Source: Burkholderiales bacterium C2 (GTDB lineage: Bacteria > Pseudomonadota > Gammaproteobacteria > Burkholderiales > Burkholderiaceae_C). From it: 64,000 bases of DNA. This document shows, piece by piece, positions 25,909 through 34,787 of this stretch (the stretch's first letter is position 1; every line of letters begins with the position of its first letter). Below the pieces are notes generated by a model. The model saw nothing but the letters and a program-made list of their open reading frames with translations, made no database searches and had not been told where the DNA came from. The stretch spans positions 62,001 through 126,000 of the forward strand of contig SCOI01000008.1 in NCBI GenBank assembly GCA_005503085.1, written 5' to 3'. The position numbers were made by a program, and so were the translations under genes.

Positions 25909-26457
25909 ATGAGCAAGCTGCCCTCTCTTGAAGCCCAGCCGCCCGAAGGCCTGCTGATGCCGGTGCCGGGCCTGCGCTACGGCGTGCTCGACGAATTGCT
26001 GGGCTATGCCTTGCGGCGCGCACAGAACGCGCTCTACCTGGACTTCTACCGCGCCACCCAAGGCGAGGACATCAGCCCGCAGCGCTTTGCCGCGCTGGTG
26101 CTGGTGGCCGAAAACCCCGGCATGCGGCAGGGCCTGCTGGCCCAGGCCATGGGCCTGCACCGCAGCGGTGCACTGCGTCTGACCGACTGGCTGACTGCCC
26201 AGGGCTGGGTGGAGCGGCGCGACGACCCCGCGGATGCCCGCTCCTGGGGCCTGCATCTGAGCGCCGCCGGCCGCCGGCGCATGGCCCGGCTGGAGCGGGC
26301 TGTGCGCGAGCACGATGCCGCCCTGCAGCGCGGCCTGGGAGAGCAGGGTGCCGTGCTGAAGGCTGCGTTGGAGCGTCTGGCCTGGGTGGCCACGGCGGCG
26401 GCCCAGCCCCTGCCCTCGAATTCATCCCCAAAGACGACCACTAGGAGACAGCGATGA
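25909..26457 (+). CDS. MarR-family regulator
   Basis: A 182-residue winged-helix regulator with SPQRFAALVLVAENPGMRQGLLA, the recognition helix region LHRSGALRLTDWLTAQGWV and a D-x-R wing (DDPADARSWGLHLS). It resembles MarR members that control aromatic-acid degradation. It overlaps the following Bug gene by 4 bp (ATGA) and is divergent from the PhzS-like monooxygenase across an inverted repeat. The ligand is probably the monooxygenase substrate bound outside by the Bug protein. Confidence 0.85.
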   Translation: MSKLPSLEAQPPEGLLMPVPGLRYGVLDELLGYALRRAQNALYLDFYRATQGEDISPQRFAALVLVAENPGMRQGLLAQAMGLHRSGALRLTDWLTAQGWVERRDDPADARSWGLHLSAAGRRRMARLERAVREHDAALQRGLGEQGAVLKAALERLAWVATAAAQPLPSNSSPKTTTRRQR

Positions 26458-27425
26458 TGCAACGCCGTGATTGGATGCTGAGCCTGGGCGCACTGCTGAG
26501 CGGAGCGGGCGCGCGTGCTCAGGGTGCGGCGCCGCCGCGCATCCTGGTCGGTTTCCCGGCCGGCGGCTCGGTCGACGTCAGCGCGCGGCGCCTGGCCGAG
26601 GCCTGGCGCGGCCGCCTGGCCGAGACCGTGCTGGTGGAGCAGAAAGTCGGCGCCGGCGGGCGCCTGGCGGTGATGGCGCTGAAGGATGCGGCGCCCGACG
26701 GCCAGACCCTGCTGCTGAGCCCCTCGTCGATGTTCACGATCTACCCGCATGTCTACCGCAAGCTGGCCTACCGCGCCGAGGCCGATGCGATCCCCGTCTC
26801 GCCGGTGGCCAATGCGACCTGCGGATTCGGTGTCGGCCCCATGGTGCCGGCGGCGGTCAAGACCCTGGGCCAGTTCGTCGACTGGGCCAAGGGTAATCCG
26901 CAGAACGCCGCCTTCGCCTCGCCGGCGGCCGGCGCGATGCCGCATTTCCTGGGCAACCAGTTCGAGCGTGCTGCCGGCATCAAGCTGACCCATGTGCCCT
27001 ACCGCGGCGCGGCGCCGGGCATGCAGGACCTGATGGGCGGGCAGATCGCCGCCGGCTGTTTCATCGTCGGCGACTATCTGCCGCATCTGGCCAGCGGCCG
27101 GGTGCGCATCCTGGGCATCACCGATGCACGCCGCTCGCGCTTCGTGCCCGAGGTGCCGACCTTCGAGGAGCAGGGCTTCAAGGGCATCGAGGGGGTGGAG
27201 AGCTACGGCTTGTTCCTGCCGGCCCGCACGCCGACCGCCATCGTCGAGCGGGTCTACGACCTGGCCAAACTGGCGCTGCGCGAGAGCGCCGTCACCGAAG
27301 GCCTGGCCAAGCTAGGCTTCGAGCCCGCTTCGGCCGCGCCGGCCGACTACGCGCGCCGCCTGGCGCGCGAGCGCGAGCAATGGGGTCCTGTCGTCAAGGC
27401 GTCGGGGTTTTCTTCCGACGATTGA
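26454..27425 (+). CDS. Bug-family tripartite tricarboxylate transporter solute-binding protein
   Basis: A 323-residue periplasmic protein. The N-terminus (QRRDWMLSLGALLSGAGARA) is a signal peptide, and the mature part has Bug landmarks: ILVGFPAGGSVD, VPYRGAAPGMQDLMGGQI and SYGLFLPARTPTAIVERV. Bug proteins bind carboxylates and similar small solutes for TctAB transport or sensing and are hugely expanded in Burkholderiales. No TctA/TctB gene is adjacent. It is coupled to the MarR gene and its last 32 bp overlap the GDSL gene on the other strand. Two tandem ATGs (26454 and 26457) are possible starts. Confidence 0.9.
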   Translation: MMQRRDWMLSLGALLSGAGARAQGAAPPRILVGFPAGGSVDVSARRLAEAWRGRLAETVLVEQKVGAGGRLAVMALKDAAPDGQTLLLSPSSMFTIYPHVYRKLAYRAEADAIPVSPVANATCGFGVGPMVPAAVKTLGQFVDWAKGNPQNAAFASPAAGAMPHFLGNQFERAAGIKLTHVPYRGAAPGMQDLMGGQIAAGCFIVGDYLPHLASGRVRILGITDARRSRFVPEVPTFEEQGFKGIEGVESYGLFLPARTPTAIVERVYDLAKLALRESAVTEGLAKLGFEPASAAPADYARRLAREREQWGPVVKASGFSSDD

Positions 27426-28389
27426 TGCCGGTGGCGATGCCGGCAAGACCCAGCATCCACAGCGCTGTGGTGGCCGGTTCTGGCAGGGCCAGTGCGTACA
27501 TCGAGTCGCTCAAGACTTGGTGTGCCAACGTGGTCGGGTGGATGCCGTCGTAGAACAGCGCGCTGGCCGGGTTGCAGCCCAGCACCGCCGCGCCGCAGGC
27601 CGCGCCGACGTTCTCGAAGCCGTAGCTGCTCGGACTGGCGACCACGTCGTTCAGCAGGCCGTAGACATCGAAGCTGCGCACGCCGGCGTCCTCAAAGGAC
27701 AGGCGGCTCTGCAGCGCCGCATTCATCGCGGCGCTGATCGCGGTGGCCAGGCCGGTGCCGGCGGCGCCATAGCTCTGGGCCAGCGGTGTCAGGCCGAAGT
27801 TGGGTGCGTTCCAGACGATGATGTGCTTCGCACCGGCGGCCTGCAGGCCATCGACGATGGTGCCCATCGTGATCGCGTACTGGGTTGCCAGCGCCTGGGT
27901 GGTGACGACCGGGTCGGCGCCGGCCATCACGTCCATCAGCGCGGCGCTGATATTGGGGCCACCGCCGGCCACGACATAGAGCCCGTTGGCCTTGGCCTGA
28001 CCGTTCACGTCGGCGAGGAACATGCCCAGCTGCGCAGTCATGCTGGGCGGCTCGCCCGGCTGCCATGCACCGTCGATCTTGGCGCCGCCAAACGCATAGT
28101 TGCTGCCGCCGGCCAGTGATGGCGTGGCGCTCAGGCCCAGCCGCGTCGCGAACTGCTGGCTCCAGACGGCGCCGTTGCTATAGGTGCCCGAGGCGAACGG
28201 TCGGCTGGCGATGTACTGATTGCCGTCCACGACTTGAGCCGGATCGGCGCCGATGGCCAGCGCGTTATTGCCGCTGTCGGACAGACTGTCGCCGAACACA
28301 TAGAGGCTCGAATAACTGCCGGCCTGCGCCGCCCCGGCCAGTACCAGACTCAGCCCGGCAAGCAGGCGCACCCATCCATTGGATTTCAT
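27394..28389 (-). CDS. SGNH/GDSL hydrolase with PEP-CTERM sorting signal
   Basis: A 331-residue secreted esterase/lipase-like protein. A signal peptide ends at GAAQA; block I is VFGDSLSDSGNN (nucleophile Ser) and block V is YDGIHPTTLAHQ (Asp-x-x-His). Block III reads GGGPNIS, a variant of GxND. The C-terminus LPEPATTALWMLGLAG followed by a basic tail is a PEP-CTERM signal recognised by an exosortase (EpsH), which directs proteins to the outer surface in exopolysaccharide-producing bacteria. No exosortase is in the window. The start ATG 28389 opens the signal peptide. Confidence 0.88.
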   Translation of the reverse strand: MKSNGWVRLLAGLSLVLAGAAQAGSYSSLYVFGDSLSDSGNNALAIGADPAQVVDGNQYIASRPFASGTYSNGAVWSQQFATRLGLSATPSLAGGSNYAFGGAKIDGAWQPGEPPSMTAQLGMFLADVNGQAKANGLYVVAGGGPNISAALMDVMAGADPVVTTQALATQYAITMGTIVDGLQAAGAKHIIVWNAPNFGLTPLAQSYGAAGTGLATAISAAMNAALQSRLSFEDAGVRSFDVYGLLNDVVASPSSYGFENVGAACGAAVLGCNPASALFYDGIHPTTLAHQVLSDSMYALALPEPATTALWMLGLAGIATGINRRKKTPTP

Positions 28390-28564
28390 CGTGATCACTC
28401 CCTGGTGTTTGTGAGCCCGGCGCACCGCCTTGGGGCGGGGCTCTTGTTGCGGCGAGATTGCCGGTCGCAGCAGCATCCGTTATCCCTCGGCTGCTTGTCA
28501 ATTGGACCGATGAGGGATTGCGCCCGCGCCGTGCTTGCGGTGCACTCGGCGACAATGGCTGCCT

Positions 28565-30466
28565 ATGGCAGTCCTTTCCATCTCCAATGCCCATCTTGCT
28601 TTCGGCCACGTGGCCCTGCTCGATGGTGCCAATTTCTCGCTCGAAATCGGCGAGCGCGTCGGCCTGATCGGCCGCAACGGCACGGGCAAGTCCTCGCTGC
28701 TGAAAATCCTGGCCGGCATCGAGAAGCTCGATGACGGTCTGCTGCAGCTGCAGCAGGGCCTGACCAGCGTCTATGTGCCGCAGGAACCCGAGCTGAGGGC
28801 CGACGCAACGATCTTCGATGTGATCAGCGAGGGCGTGGCCGAAGCCAAGGCCTTGCGCGAGCGCTACGAGATCCACGACGAGAACGACGACCTGGCCTGG
28901 GTGCAGGAGCGCATCGAGCATATCGGCGCCTGGAACTGGGAGCAGCGGGTCGAGGAAACGCTGCACCGCCTGGGCCTGGACGGCGAGCGCCTGGTCGGCT
29001 CGCTGTCGGGCGGGCTGAAGAAGCGGGTGGCGCTGGGCCGTGCCCTGGTGGCCCAGCCCGATGTGCTGCTGCTGGACGAGCCGACCAACCACCTGGATCT
29101 GGACGCGATCACCTGGCTGGAAGAGCTGCTGAACAACTTCCAGGGCTCGCTGCTGCTGATCACCCACGACCGCGCCTTCCTGGACAACGTCGCGAACCGC
29201 ATCGTCGAGCTCGATCGCGGCCAGCTGCGCGGCTACCCGGGCAATTTCGCTGCCTTCACCGCCGCCAAGGCCTATGAGCTGGAGAACGAGGCGCTGTTCA
29301 ATGCGCGCTTCGACAAGCTGCTGGCGCAGGAGGAGATCTGGATACGCAAGGGCGTCGAGGCCCGCCGCACCCGCAGCGTCGCGCGCATCCAGCGCCTCGA
29401 ACAGATGCGCCTGGCGCATCAGGCGCGCCGCGATGTGCAGGGCAAGGTCAAGCTGGACATCGACACCGGCGGCGCCAGCGGCAAGATCGTCGCCGAGCTG
29501 GAAAACGTCTCGAAGAGCTATGGCGAGCGCGTCATCGTGCGCGACTTCACCGCGACGATTCTGCGTGGCGACAAGGTCGGCCTGGTCGGCGCCAACGGTG
29601 CCGGCAAGACCACCTTGCTGAAGATGATCCTCGGCGAGCTCGCGCCCGACAGCGGCGAGGTGCGCCAGGGCTCGCGGCTGACGGTCGCCTATTTCGACCA
29701 GATGCGCGACACGCTGAACCTCGATGCCACGCTGGCCGACACCATCAGCCCCGGCAGCGAGTGGATCGAGATCGGCACGCAGAAAAAGCATGTGAAGAGC
29801 TATCTGGGCGACTTCCTGTTTTCGCCGGCCCGCGCCAACTCGCCGGTCAAGAGCCTGTCCGGCGGCGAGCGCAACCGATTGCTGCTGGCGCGCTTGTTCG
29901 CCCGCCCGGCCAATGTGCTGGTGCTGGACGAGCCGACCAATGACCTGGACATCGAGACGCTGGAACTGCTGGAGGAGCTGCTGGCCGACTATGACGGCAC
30001 GGTCTTCCTGGTCAGCCATGACCGGCGCTTCCTCGACAACGTCGTCACCTCCACCATCGTCAACGAGGGCGATGGCCGCTGGCGCGAGTACGAGGGCGGC
30101 GTGCAGGACTGGCTGATCCAGTCCAAGCGCGCGGCGGCGATCAACGAGCAGCGTGCCAAGCAGGCCGCCACTGTGTTGTCCACTGCACCGGTAGCGGCAC
30201 CGGCGGCAACACCTGCCCCCGCGCCAGCGCCCGTGGTCGCCAGCAAAAAGAAGCTCAGCTACAAGGAGCAGCGCGAACTCGACGAGCTGCCGGCCAAGGT
30301 GGCGGCGCTGGAGGCCGAGCAGAAGCAGCTCAATGCCTTGCTGGGTGGCACCGAGCTTTACACGCAGGGGGCGGCCCGCATCGCCGAGGTGACCGAGCGC
30401 GCCGGCCAGATCGACGAGGAATTGCTGGGCCTGATGGAGCGCTGGGAACTTCTTGACGCGAAATAA
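28565..30466 (+). CDS. uup: ABC-F ATPase Uup
   Basis: A 633-residue soluble protein with two ABC ATPase domains: Walker A GRNGTGKSS, signature LSGGLKKRVALGRAL and Walker B LLLDEPTNHLD in the first; GANGAGKTT, LSGGERNRLLLARL and LVLDEPTNDLD in the second. A Pro/Ala linker and a C-terminal coiled coil (KKLSYKEQRELDELPAKVAAL) identify Uup rather than EttA or YheS. Uup acts on translation/ribosomes and limits precise transposon excision. ATG 28565 is preceded by a GACAAT element, so a short leader is likely. Confidence 0.93.
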   Translation: MAVLSISNAHLAFGHVALLDGANFSLEIGERVGLIGRNGTGKSSLLKILAGIEKLDDGLLQLQQGLTSVYVPQEPELRADATIFDVISEGVAEAKALRERYEIHDENDDLAWVQERIEHIGAWNWEQRVEETLHRLGLDGERLVGSLSGGLKKRVALGRALVAQPDVLLLDEPTNHLDLDAITWLEELLNNFQGSLLLITHDRAFLDNVANRIVELDRGQLRGYPGNFAAFTAAKAYELENEALFNARFDKLLAQEEIWIRKGVEARRTRSVARIQRLEQMRLAHQARRDVQGKVKLDIDTGGASGKIVAELENVSKSYGERVIVRDFTATILRGDKVGLVGANGAGKTTLLKMILGELAPDSGEVRQGSRLTVAYFDQMRDTLNLDATLADTISPGSEWIEIGTQKKHVKSYLGDFLFSPARANSPVKSLSGGERNRLLLARLFARPANVLVLDEPTNDLDIETLELLEELLADYDGTVFLVSHDRRFLDNVVTSTIVNEGDGRWREYEGGVQDWLIQSKRAAAINEQRAKQAATVLSTAPVAAPAATPAPAPAPVVASKKKLSYKEQRELDELPAKVAALEAEQKQLNALLGGTELYTQGAARIAEVTERAGQIDEELLGLMERWELLDAK

Positions 30467-30546
30467 GCCGGGGGTTTGACCCTTTTGGGTCTCGGCAAAC
30501 GGCGCCGCAGGCTCAACAATGGGTGCAAGCCAGGAGTGAGCACCCG

Positions 30547-32223
30547 ATGAGCCAGGAACCCGCCGACCCCCAGCGTGCCGAACGGCACGAGCAGATGTTT
30601 CCCACCCTCAAGCCCGAGGAGATCGCGCGCATCAGCCGCTTCGGCACGCTGCAGCATTTCCCGCGCGGCAGCATGCTTGCCAAGGCCGGCCAGCGCGGGC
30701 CGGGCATGGTGGTGGTGCTTGCCGGCCGGGTGCGCATCAGCCAGCGCAACGGCCTGGGCGAGGTCGTCCCCATCATCGACAACGGGCCCGGCCAGTTCAT
30801 GGCCGAGGTGGGCCAGCTGTCCGGCGCCGCCGCCCTGGTCGACGCCGAGGTGCTGGACGATACCGAGGCCCTGGTGATCCCGACCGAGCAGCTGCGCGCG
30901 CTGATCATCGGCGAGGCCGATCTGGGCGAGCGCATCACCCGCGCGCTGATACTGCGCCGCGTCGGCCTGATCGAGGCCGGCATCAGCGGGCCGGTGCTGG
31001 TGGGTGCGCCGGACTCGCCGGCCATCGTGCGCCTGCAGGGCTTCTTGCGCCGCAACGGTCAGCCGCACCAGCAGATGCAGGCCAGCGAATGCTCGGCCAC
31101 CGCCGCGCTGCTGGAGCAGTACGGGGTGGCGGCCGACGACGCGATGGTGGTCTGCCCGAACGGCGCGGTGCTGGTCAACCCCAGCGAGGCCCAGCTGGCG
31201 CGCTGCATCGGCATGCTGGACATGCGCGTGCGCGAGGAGCTGTTCGATGTGCTGATCATCGGCGCCGGCCCGGCCGGGCTGGCGGCGGCGGTCTATGCGG
31301 CCTCGGAGGGGCTGTCGGTCGGGGTGCTGGACTGCCGGCATTTCGGCGGCCAGGCCGGGGCCAGCGCCCGCATCGAGAACTATCTGGGCTTTCCGACCGG
31401 CATCTCCGGCATGGCGCTGGCCGGGCGCGCCTTTGTGCAGGCGCAGAAGTTCGGTGCCGACCTGATGATCCCGTCCGAGGCACTGGCGCTGGACTGCAGC
31501 CGCGCCGGCCCCGAGGGCGAGCTGCGCCTGCAGCTCAGCGATGGCCGCTGGCTGCGCAGCCGCACGGTGGTGGTCGCTAGCGGTGCGCGCTACCGCCGGC
31601 CCGAGGTGCCGCGACTGGCCGAGTTCGAGGGTCGCGGGGTCTGGTACTGGGCCTCGGCGGTGGAGGCCAGGCTGTGCGCCCAGGCCGAGGTGGCCCTGGT
31701 CGGCGGCGGCAATTCGGCCGGCCAGGCCGCCGTCTTCCTGGCAGGGCATGCGGCCAAGGTGCACATGCTGGTGCGCGGTCCCGATCTGTCGGCCAGCATG
31801 TCGCGCTATCTGATCGACCGCATCAGCCACACGCCCAATATCGAGCTGTGCACCCATACCGAGCTCTGCGGGCTGCGCGGCGAGCGCGGTGGCAGCCTGA
31901 ACGGGCTGCGCTGGCGCGACCGGCGCAGCGGCGCTGAGCATGACTGCGATACCCGCAATCTGTTCCTGTTCGTCGGCGCCGAGCCCGAGACCGGCTGGCT
32001 GGAGGGCTGCGGCGTGGCCGTCGATGCCCGCGGCTTTGTGCTGACCGGAGCGGCCGCGGCCGAGGCGGCCGGCGCCTATCTGCCGGCCGCGCTGGAGGCC
32101 AGCGTGCCGGGGGTGTTCGCGGTCGGCGATGTGCGGGCCGGCTCGGTCAAGCGGGTCGGCGGCGCGATCGGCGAGGGCGCGGCGGCGGTGGCCCAGATCC
32201 ACAGCTATCTGGCCGGAGGCTGA
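30547..32223 (+). CDS. Cyclic-nucleotide-binding domain fused to a thioredoxin-reductase-like flavoprotein
   Basis: A 558-residue fusion. Residues about 25-145 form a cNMP-binding beta-barrel (MLAKAGQRGPGMVVVLAGRVRI, FMAEVGQLSG), then a linker, then a pyridine nucleotide-disulfide oxidoreductase module from residue 235 with IIGAGPAGLAAA, a second GGGNSAGQAA NADPH site and the FAD end FAVGDVRAGSVKRVGGAIGEG. The redox CxxC of thioredoxin reductase is missing: the region reads YWASAVEARLC. So electrons are probably passed to another acceptor, or the protein is a sensor. It is 2 bp from a diguanylate cyclase gene, implying co-expression. Confidence 0.88.
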   Translation: MSQEPADPQRAERHEQMFPTLKPEEIARISRFGTLQHFPRGSMLAKAGQRGPGMVVVLAGRVRISQRNGLGEVVPIIDNGPGQFMAEVGQLSGAAALVDAEVLDDTEALVIPTEQLRALIIGEADLGERITRALILRRVGLIEAGISGPVLVGAPDSPAIVRLQGFLRRNGQPHQQMQASECSATAALLEQYGVAADDAMVVCPNGAVLVNPSEAQLARCIGMLDMRVREELFDVLIIGAGPAGLAAAVYAASEGLSVGVLDCRHFGGQAGASARIENYLGFPTGISGMALAGRAFVQAQKFGADLMIPSEALALDCSRAGPEGELRLQLSDGRWLRSRTVVVASGARYRRPEVPRLAEFEGRGVWYWASAVEARLCAQAEVALVGGGNSAGQAAVFLAGHAAKVHMLVRGPDLSASMSRYLIDRISHTPNIELCTHTELCGLRGERGGSLNGLRWRDRRSGAEHDCDTRNLFLFVGAEPETGWLEGCGVAVDARGFVLTGAAAAEAAGAYLPAALEASVPGVFAVGDVRAGSVKRVGGAIGEGAAAVAQIHSYLAGG

Positions 32224-32225
32224 GC

Positions 32226-33779
32226 ATGCGGCTGCGCCTCAAGGTGGTGTGCGGTGTGCTGCTGCTCTCCAGCTTGTTGGGCGGCCTGGGACTGTGGATG
32301 CTGCGTGCCAGCGTGGCCGCCAGCCATCTGGAACTCGAGCAGCGCGCCGCCCGTGAACACTTTGTGCGCCTGCTGCAGACACTGGACGACGAGCTGGCGC
32401 TGCGCGACCGGGTGCTGCGCGAGTGGAGCATCTGGCCGGATTTCTACCAGTTCGCCGAGGACGGCAACCGGCAGTTCGCCGAGCGCAATCTGACGCCGCA
32501 AAGCATCGCCAACTCCAGCCTCAACTGGCTGGGCTTCTACGACCCGCAAGGCCAGTTGCGGCACAGCATCGGCGCGCCCGGCCAGGCGGTCGAGCTGCGG
32601 CTGCCGCAGGACTTCAGTGCTGCGGTGCAGGCCCAGCTGAGCCGGCCGGCCATCGATACGCGCCTGCCTTGCGGGCTGGCGCGGCTGCGCCAGGATCTGA
32701 TGATGGTGTGCCGCCGGCCGCTGCTGGACGGACTCAGCGGCGCGCCCGCGCGCGGCACGGTGGCGATCGCCGAATGGCTGAGCCCGGCGGTGATGCTGGC
32801 GGTGGCGCGGCGCAGCGGGCTGGACAGCAAGATGCGCCTGCTGCGCGAGGGCGAGGTCTTGCCGGGCCGGCCGGCGAGCTTGGACTTCCAGGCGCTGACC
32901 GGCGACGGCCCGGTCTGGCTGGACGAGGCGCCCGACTGGCTGCTGATCAGCTGGCCGGTGCAGGACCTGGCCGGCGCGCCGGTGGCGGTGCTGGAGACAC
33001 GCTGGCCGCGCCATATCCAGCAGCGTGGCCAGGAACTGCTGGGGCGGGTGCAGTGGGTGTTGCTGGGCCTGGCGGTCGCGCTGACCCTGGGCCTGCTGCT
33101 GCTGGCTGACCGGCTGGTGGTGGCGCGGCTGGTGCGGCTGCGCCGCGAGCTGGCCGACATCCGCGAGCAGCGCCAGTGGGGCCGCCAGGTCACGGTGCAG
33201 GGCCAGGACGAGATCACCGAGCTGGCCGGCGGGGCCAACCACCTGCTGGGCGTGATCGCGTCCCAGGTCCATGTGCTGGAGCGGCTGTCGCAGACCGATG
33301 CGCTGACCGGGCTGGCCAACCGGCGCTGCTTCGGCGAGCGCCTGGAGTTGGCGATGCGCCAGCGCCAGCGCCGCAGCGATGCCACGCTGAGCCTGCTGCT
33401 GATCGATGTCGATCACTTCAAGGCCTACAACGACCGCTACGGCCATCACCAGGGCGATCTGGCGCTGCAGGCGCTGGCGGCCTGTCTGGCCCAGGTGGCG
33501 CGCCGGCCCGAGGATCTGGCGGCACGCCTGGGTGGCGAGGAGTTTGCGCTCTTGCTGACGGCCGACCGCAGCGGCGCCGAGCATTGCGCGACCGAGCTGC
33601 GCGCCGCGCTGGCGGCCCGGGGCATCGCCCATGAGGCCGGCGGCCCGGGCGGCCTGCTGACCCTCAGCATGGGCCTGGCCCTGGCCGTGCCCGGCGAGAG
33701 CTCGGACGAGTTCTACCAGCGCGCCGATGCGGCCCTGTACCGCGCCAAGGCGGCGGGGCGCGACCGGCTGATGGAATGA
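32226..33779 (+). CDS. CHASE4-HAMP-GGDEF diguanylate cyclase
   Basis: A 517-residue membrane enzyme. An N-terminal helix (residues 6-28) and a second helix (about 277-297) flank a periplasmic CHASE4-type sensor (EWSIWPDFYQFAED). A HAMP-like linker leads to the GGDEF domain: active site GGEEF at residues 436-440 and an intact inhibitory I-site RPED (427-430). It should make c-di-GMP with product inhibition, promoting attachment or matrix production. It is translated directly after the cNMP-domain flavoprotein. Confidence 0.93.
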   Translation: MRLRLKVVCGVLLLSSLLGGLGLWMLRASVAASHLELEQRAAREHFVRLLQTLDDELALRDRVLREWSIWPDFYQFAEDGNRQFAERNLTPQSIANSSLNWLGFYDPQGQLRHSIGAPGQAVELRLPQDFSAAVQAQLSRPAIDTRLPCGLARLRQDLMMVCRRPLLDGLSGAPARGTVAIAEWLSPAVMLAVARRSGLDSKMRLLREGEVLPGRPASLDFQALTGDGPVWLDEAPDWLLISWPVQDLAGAPVAVLETRWPRHIQQRGQELLGRVQWVLLGLAVALTLGLLLLADRLVVARLVRLRRELADIREQRQWGRQVTVQGQDEITELAGGANHLLGVIASQVHVLERLSQTDALTGLANRRCFGERLELAMRQRQRRSDATLSLLLIDVDHFKAYNDRYGHHQGDLALQALAACLAQVARRPEDLAARLGGEEFALLLTADRSGAEHCATELRAALAARGIAHEAGGPGGLLTLSMGLALAVPGESSDEFYQRADAALYRAKAAGRDRLME

Positions 33780-33785
33780 GCGGGG

Positions 33786-34157
33786 CTAGTTGGCCGCGTC
33801 GGTCTTGACCTCGACGCGGTGGCCGTCCAGATCGCTGAACATCGCGCCGAAATAGCTGTCGCTGATATCGGGCCGCAGCCGTGGTGTGAACAGGTCCTGG
33901 CCGCCGGCCGCCAGCGCGGCCGCATGGACCTGCACGACCTGCTCGCGCGAGGCGGCGCGCCAGGCGATATGGGCACCGGGCGCGGTCACCGGGGTGTCGG
34001 CCGGGTAGATGAAGAAGCACCAGTGCTGGGCGCTGCCGAAGGCGGCTTCCTTGCCGGTATCGCGCAGCAGGCCCAGGCCCAGCGGGGCCAGCACGCGGGT
34101 GTAGAAGGCGGCGGCTTCGGCATAGTGCCGGGAGCCGATGGAGACATGGTCGATCAT
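33786..34157 (-). CDS. VOC-family (glyoxalase/bleomycin resistance) protein
   Basis: A 123-residue protein of one vicinal oxygen chelate module pair: DHVSIGSRHYAEAAAFYTRVLAPLG near the start and MFSDLDGHRVEVKTD near the end, with conserved His and Glu metal ligands. Enzymes of this size dimerise; substrates range from methylglyoxal adducts to antibiotics. The start ATG 34157 gives the family N-terminus. It is tail to tail with the diguanylate cyclase gene and divergent from an AsnC-type regulator. Confidence 0.83.
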   Translation of the reverse strand: MIDHVSIGSRHYAEAAAFYTRVLAPLGLGLLRDTGKEAAFGSAQHWCFFIYPADTPVTAPGAHIAWRAASREQVVQVHAAALAAGGQDLFTPRLRPDISDSYFGAMFSDLDGHRVEVKTDAAN

Positions 34158-34286
34158 GGGGCGTCGCTTGTCGGTGGATGTCGATGAATAATGCGCAGCC
34201 CTCAGTGTCGCGGCCGGACGGCGCCGCTGCGGCGCATAGGGCCGGGCCGGTTTGCGGCCTGGCCGCATCTTTTCAGCCGTTTTTGC

Positions 34287-34754
34287 ATGATGACCCTGGA
34301 CGCCCTGGACAAACGCATCGTCGCGCTCTACCAAGAAGACACCACCCGCTCGGGAGAATGGATCGGTGCCCGTGTCGGGCTGTCGGCGGCGGCGGTGCAA
34401 CGCCGCCTCAAGCGCTTGCGCGAGCAGGGCGTGATCCTGGCCGAGGTGGCGCGGCTGGATCCGCGCGCGCTGGGCCTGCACCTGACGGCCCTGGTGCATG
34501 TGGATCTGGTGGACGAGTCGGCGCTGGCCGCCGGCGCCTTCTGCCAGCGCCTGCTGGCGCGGCCCGAGGTGCAGCAATGCTATGGCGTGACCGGTGAGGC
34601 CGACTATGTGCTGGTCATCGTCGTGGCCGATCTGCCCGCCTACGAAGCCTTCTGCGCGGCCTGCCTGCTGCACGACGCCAATGTACGCAGCTTCAAGACG
34701 CAGATCGTGCTGGACGCCGTGCGGCGCGCCGGGCCGCTGGCGATCCCCGACTGA
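34287..34754 (+). CDS. Lrp/AsnC-family regulator
   Basis: A 155-residue protein with an N-terminal HTH (TLDALDKRIVALYQEDTTRS, LSAAAVQRRLKRLREQGVI) and a C-terminal RAM domain (YGVTGEADYVLVIVVADLPAYEAF). Lrp-type proteins bind amino acids and regulate their metabolism. ATGs at 34287 and 34290 are both possible. It is beside the MocR gene and the amino-acid operon, so amino acids are the probable effectors. A 15-bp palindrome lies 20 bp upstream. Confidence 0.88.
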   Translation: MMTLDALDKRIVALYQEDTTRSGEWIGARVGLSAAAVQRRLKRLREQGVILAEVARLDPRALGLHLTALVHVDLVDESALAAGAFCQRLLARPEVQQCYGVTGEADYVLVIVVADLPAYEAFCAACLLHDANVRSFKTQIVLDAVRRAGPLAIPD

Positions 34755-34787
34755 GCGCCGGGCCGGCATGGCGGCCAGGCCATAGGG

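Noticed and set aside
30478-30491. GACCC-TTTT-GGGTC hairpin after uup as a terminator
   Set aside because: Stem of only five pairs and no T-run after it.
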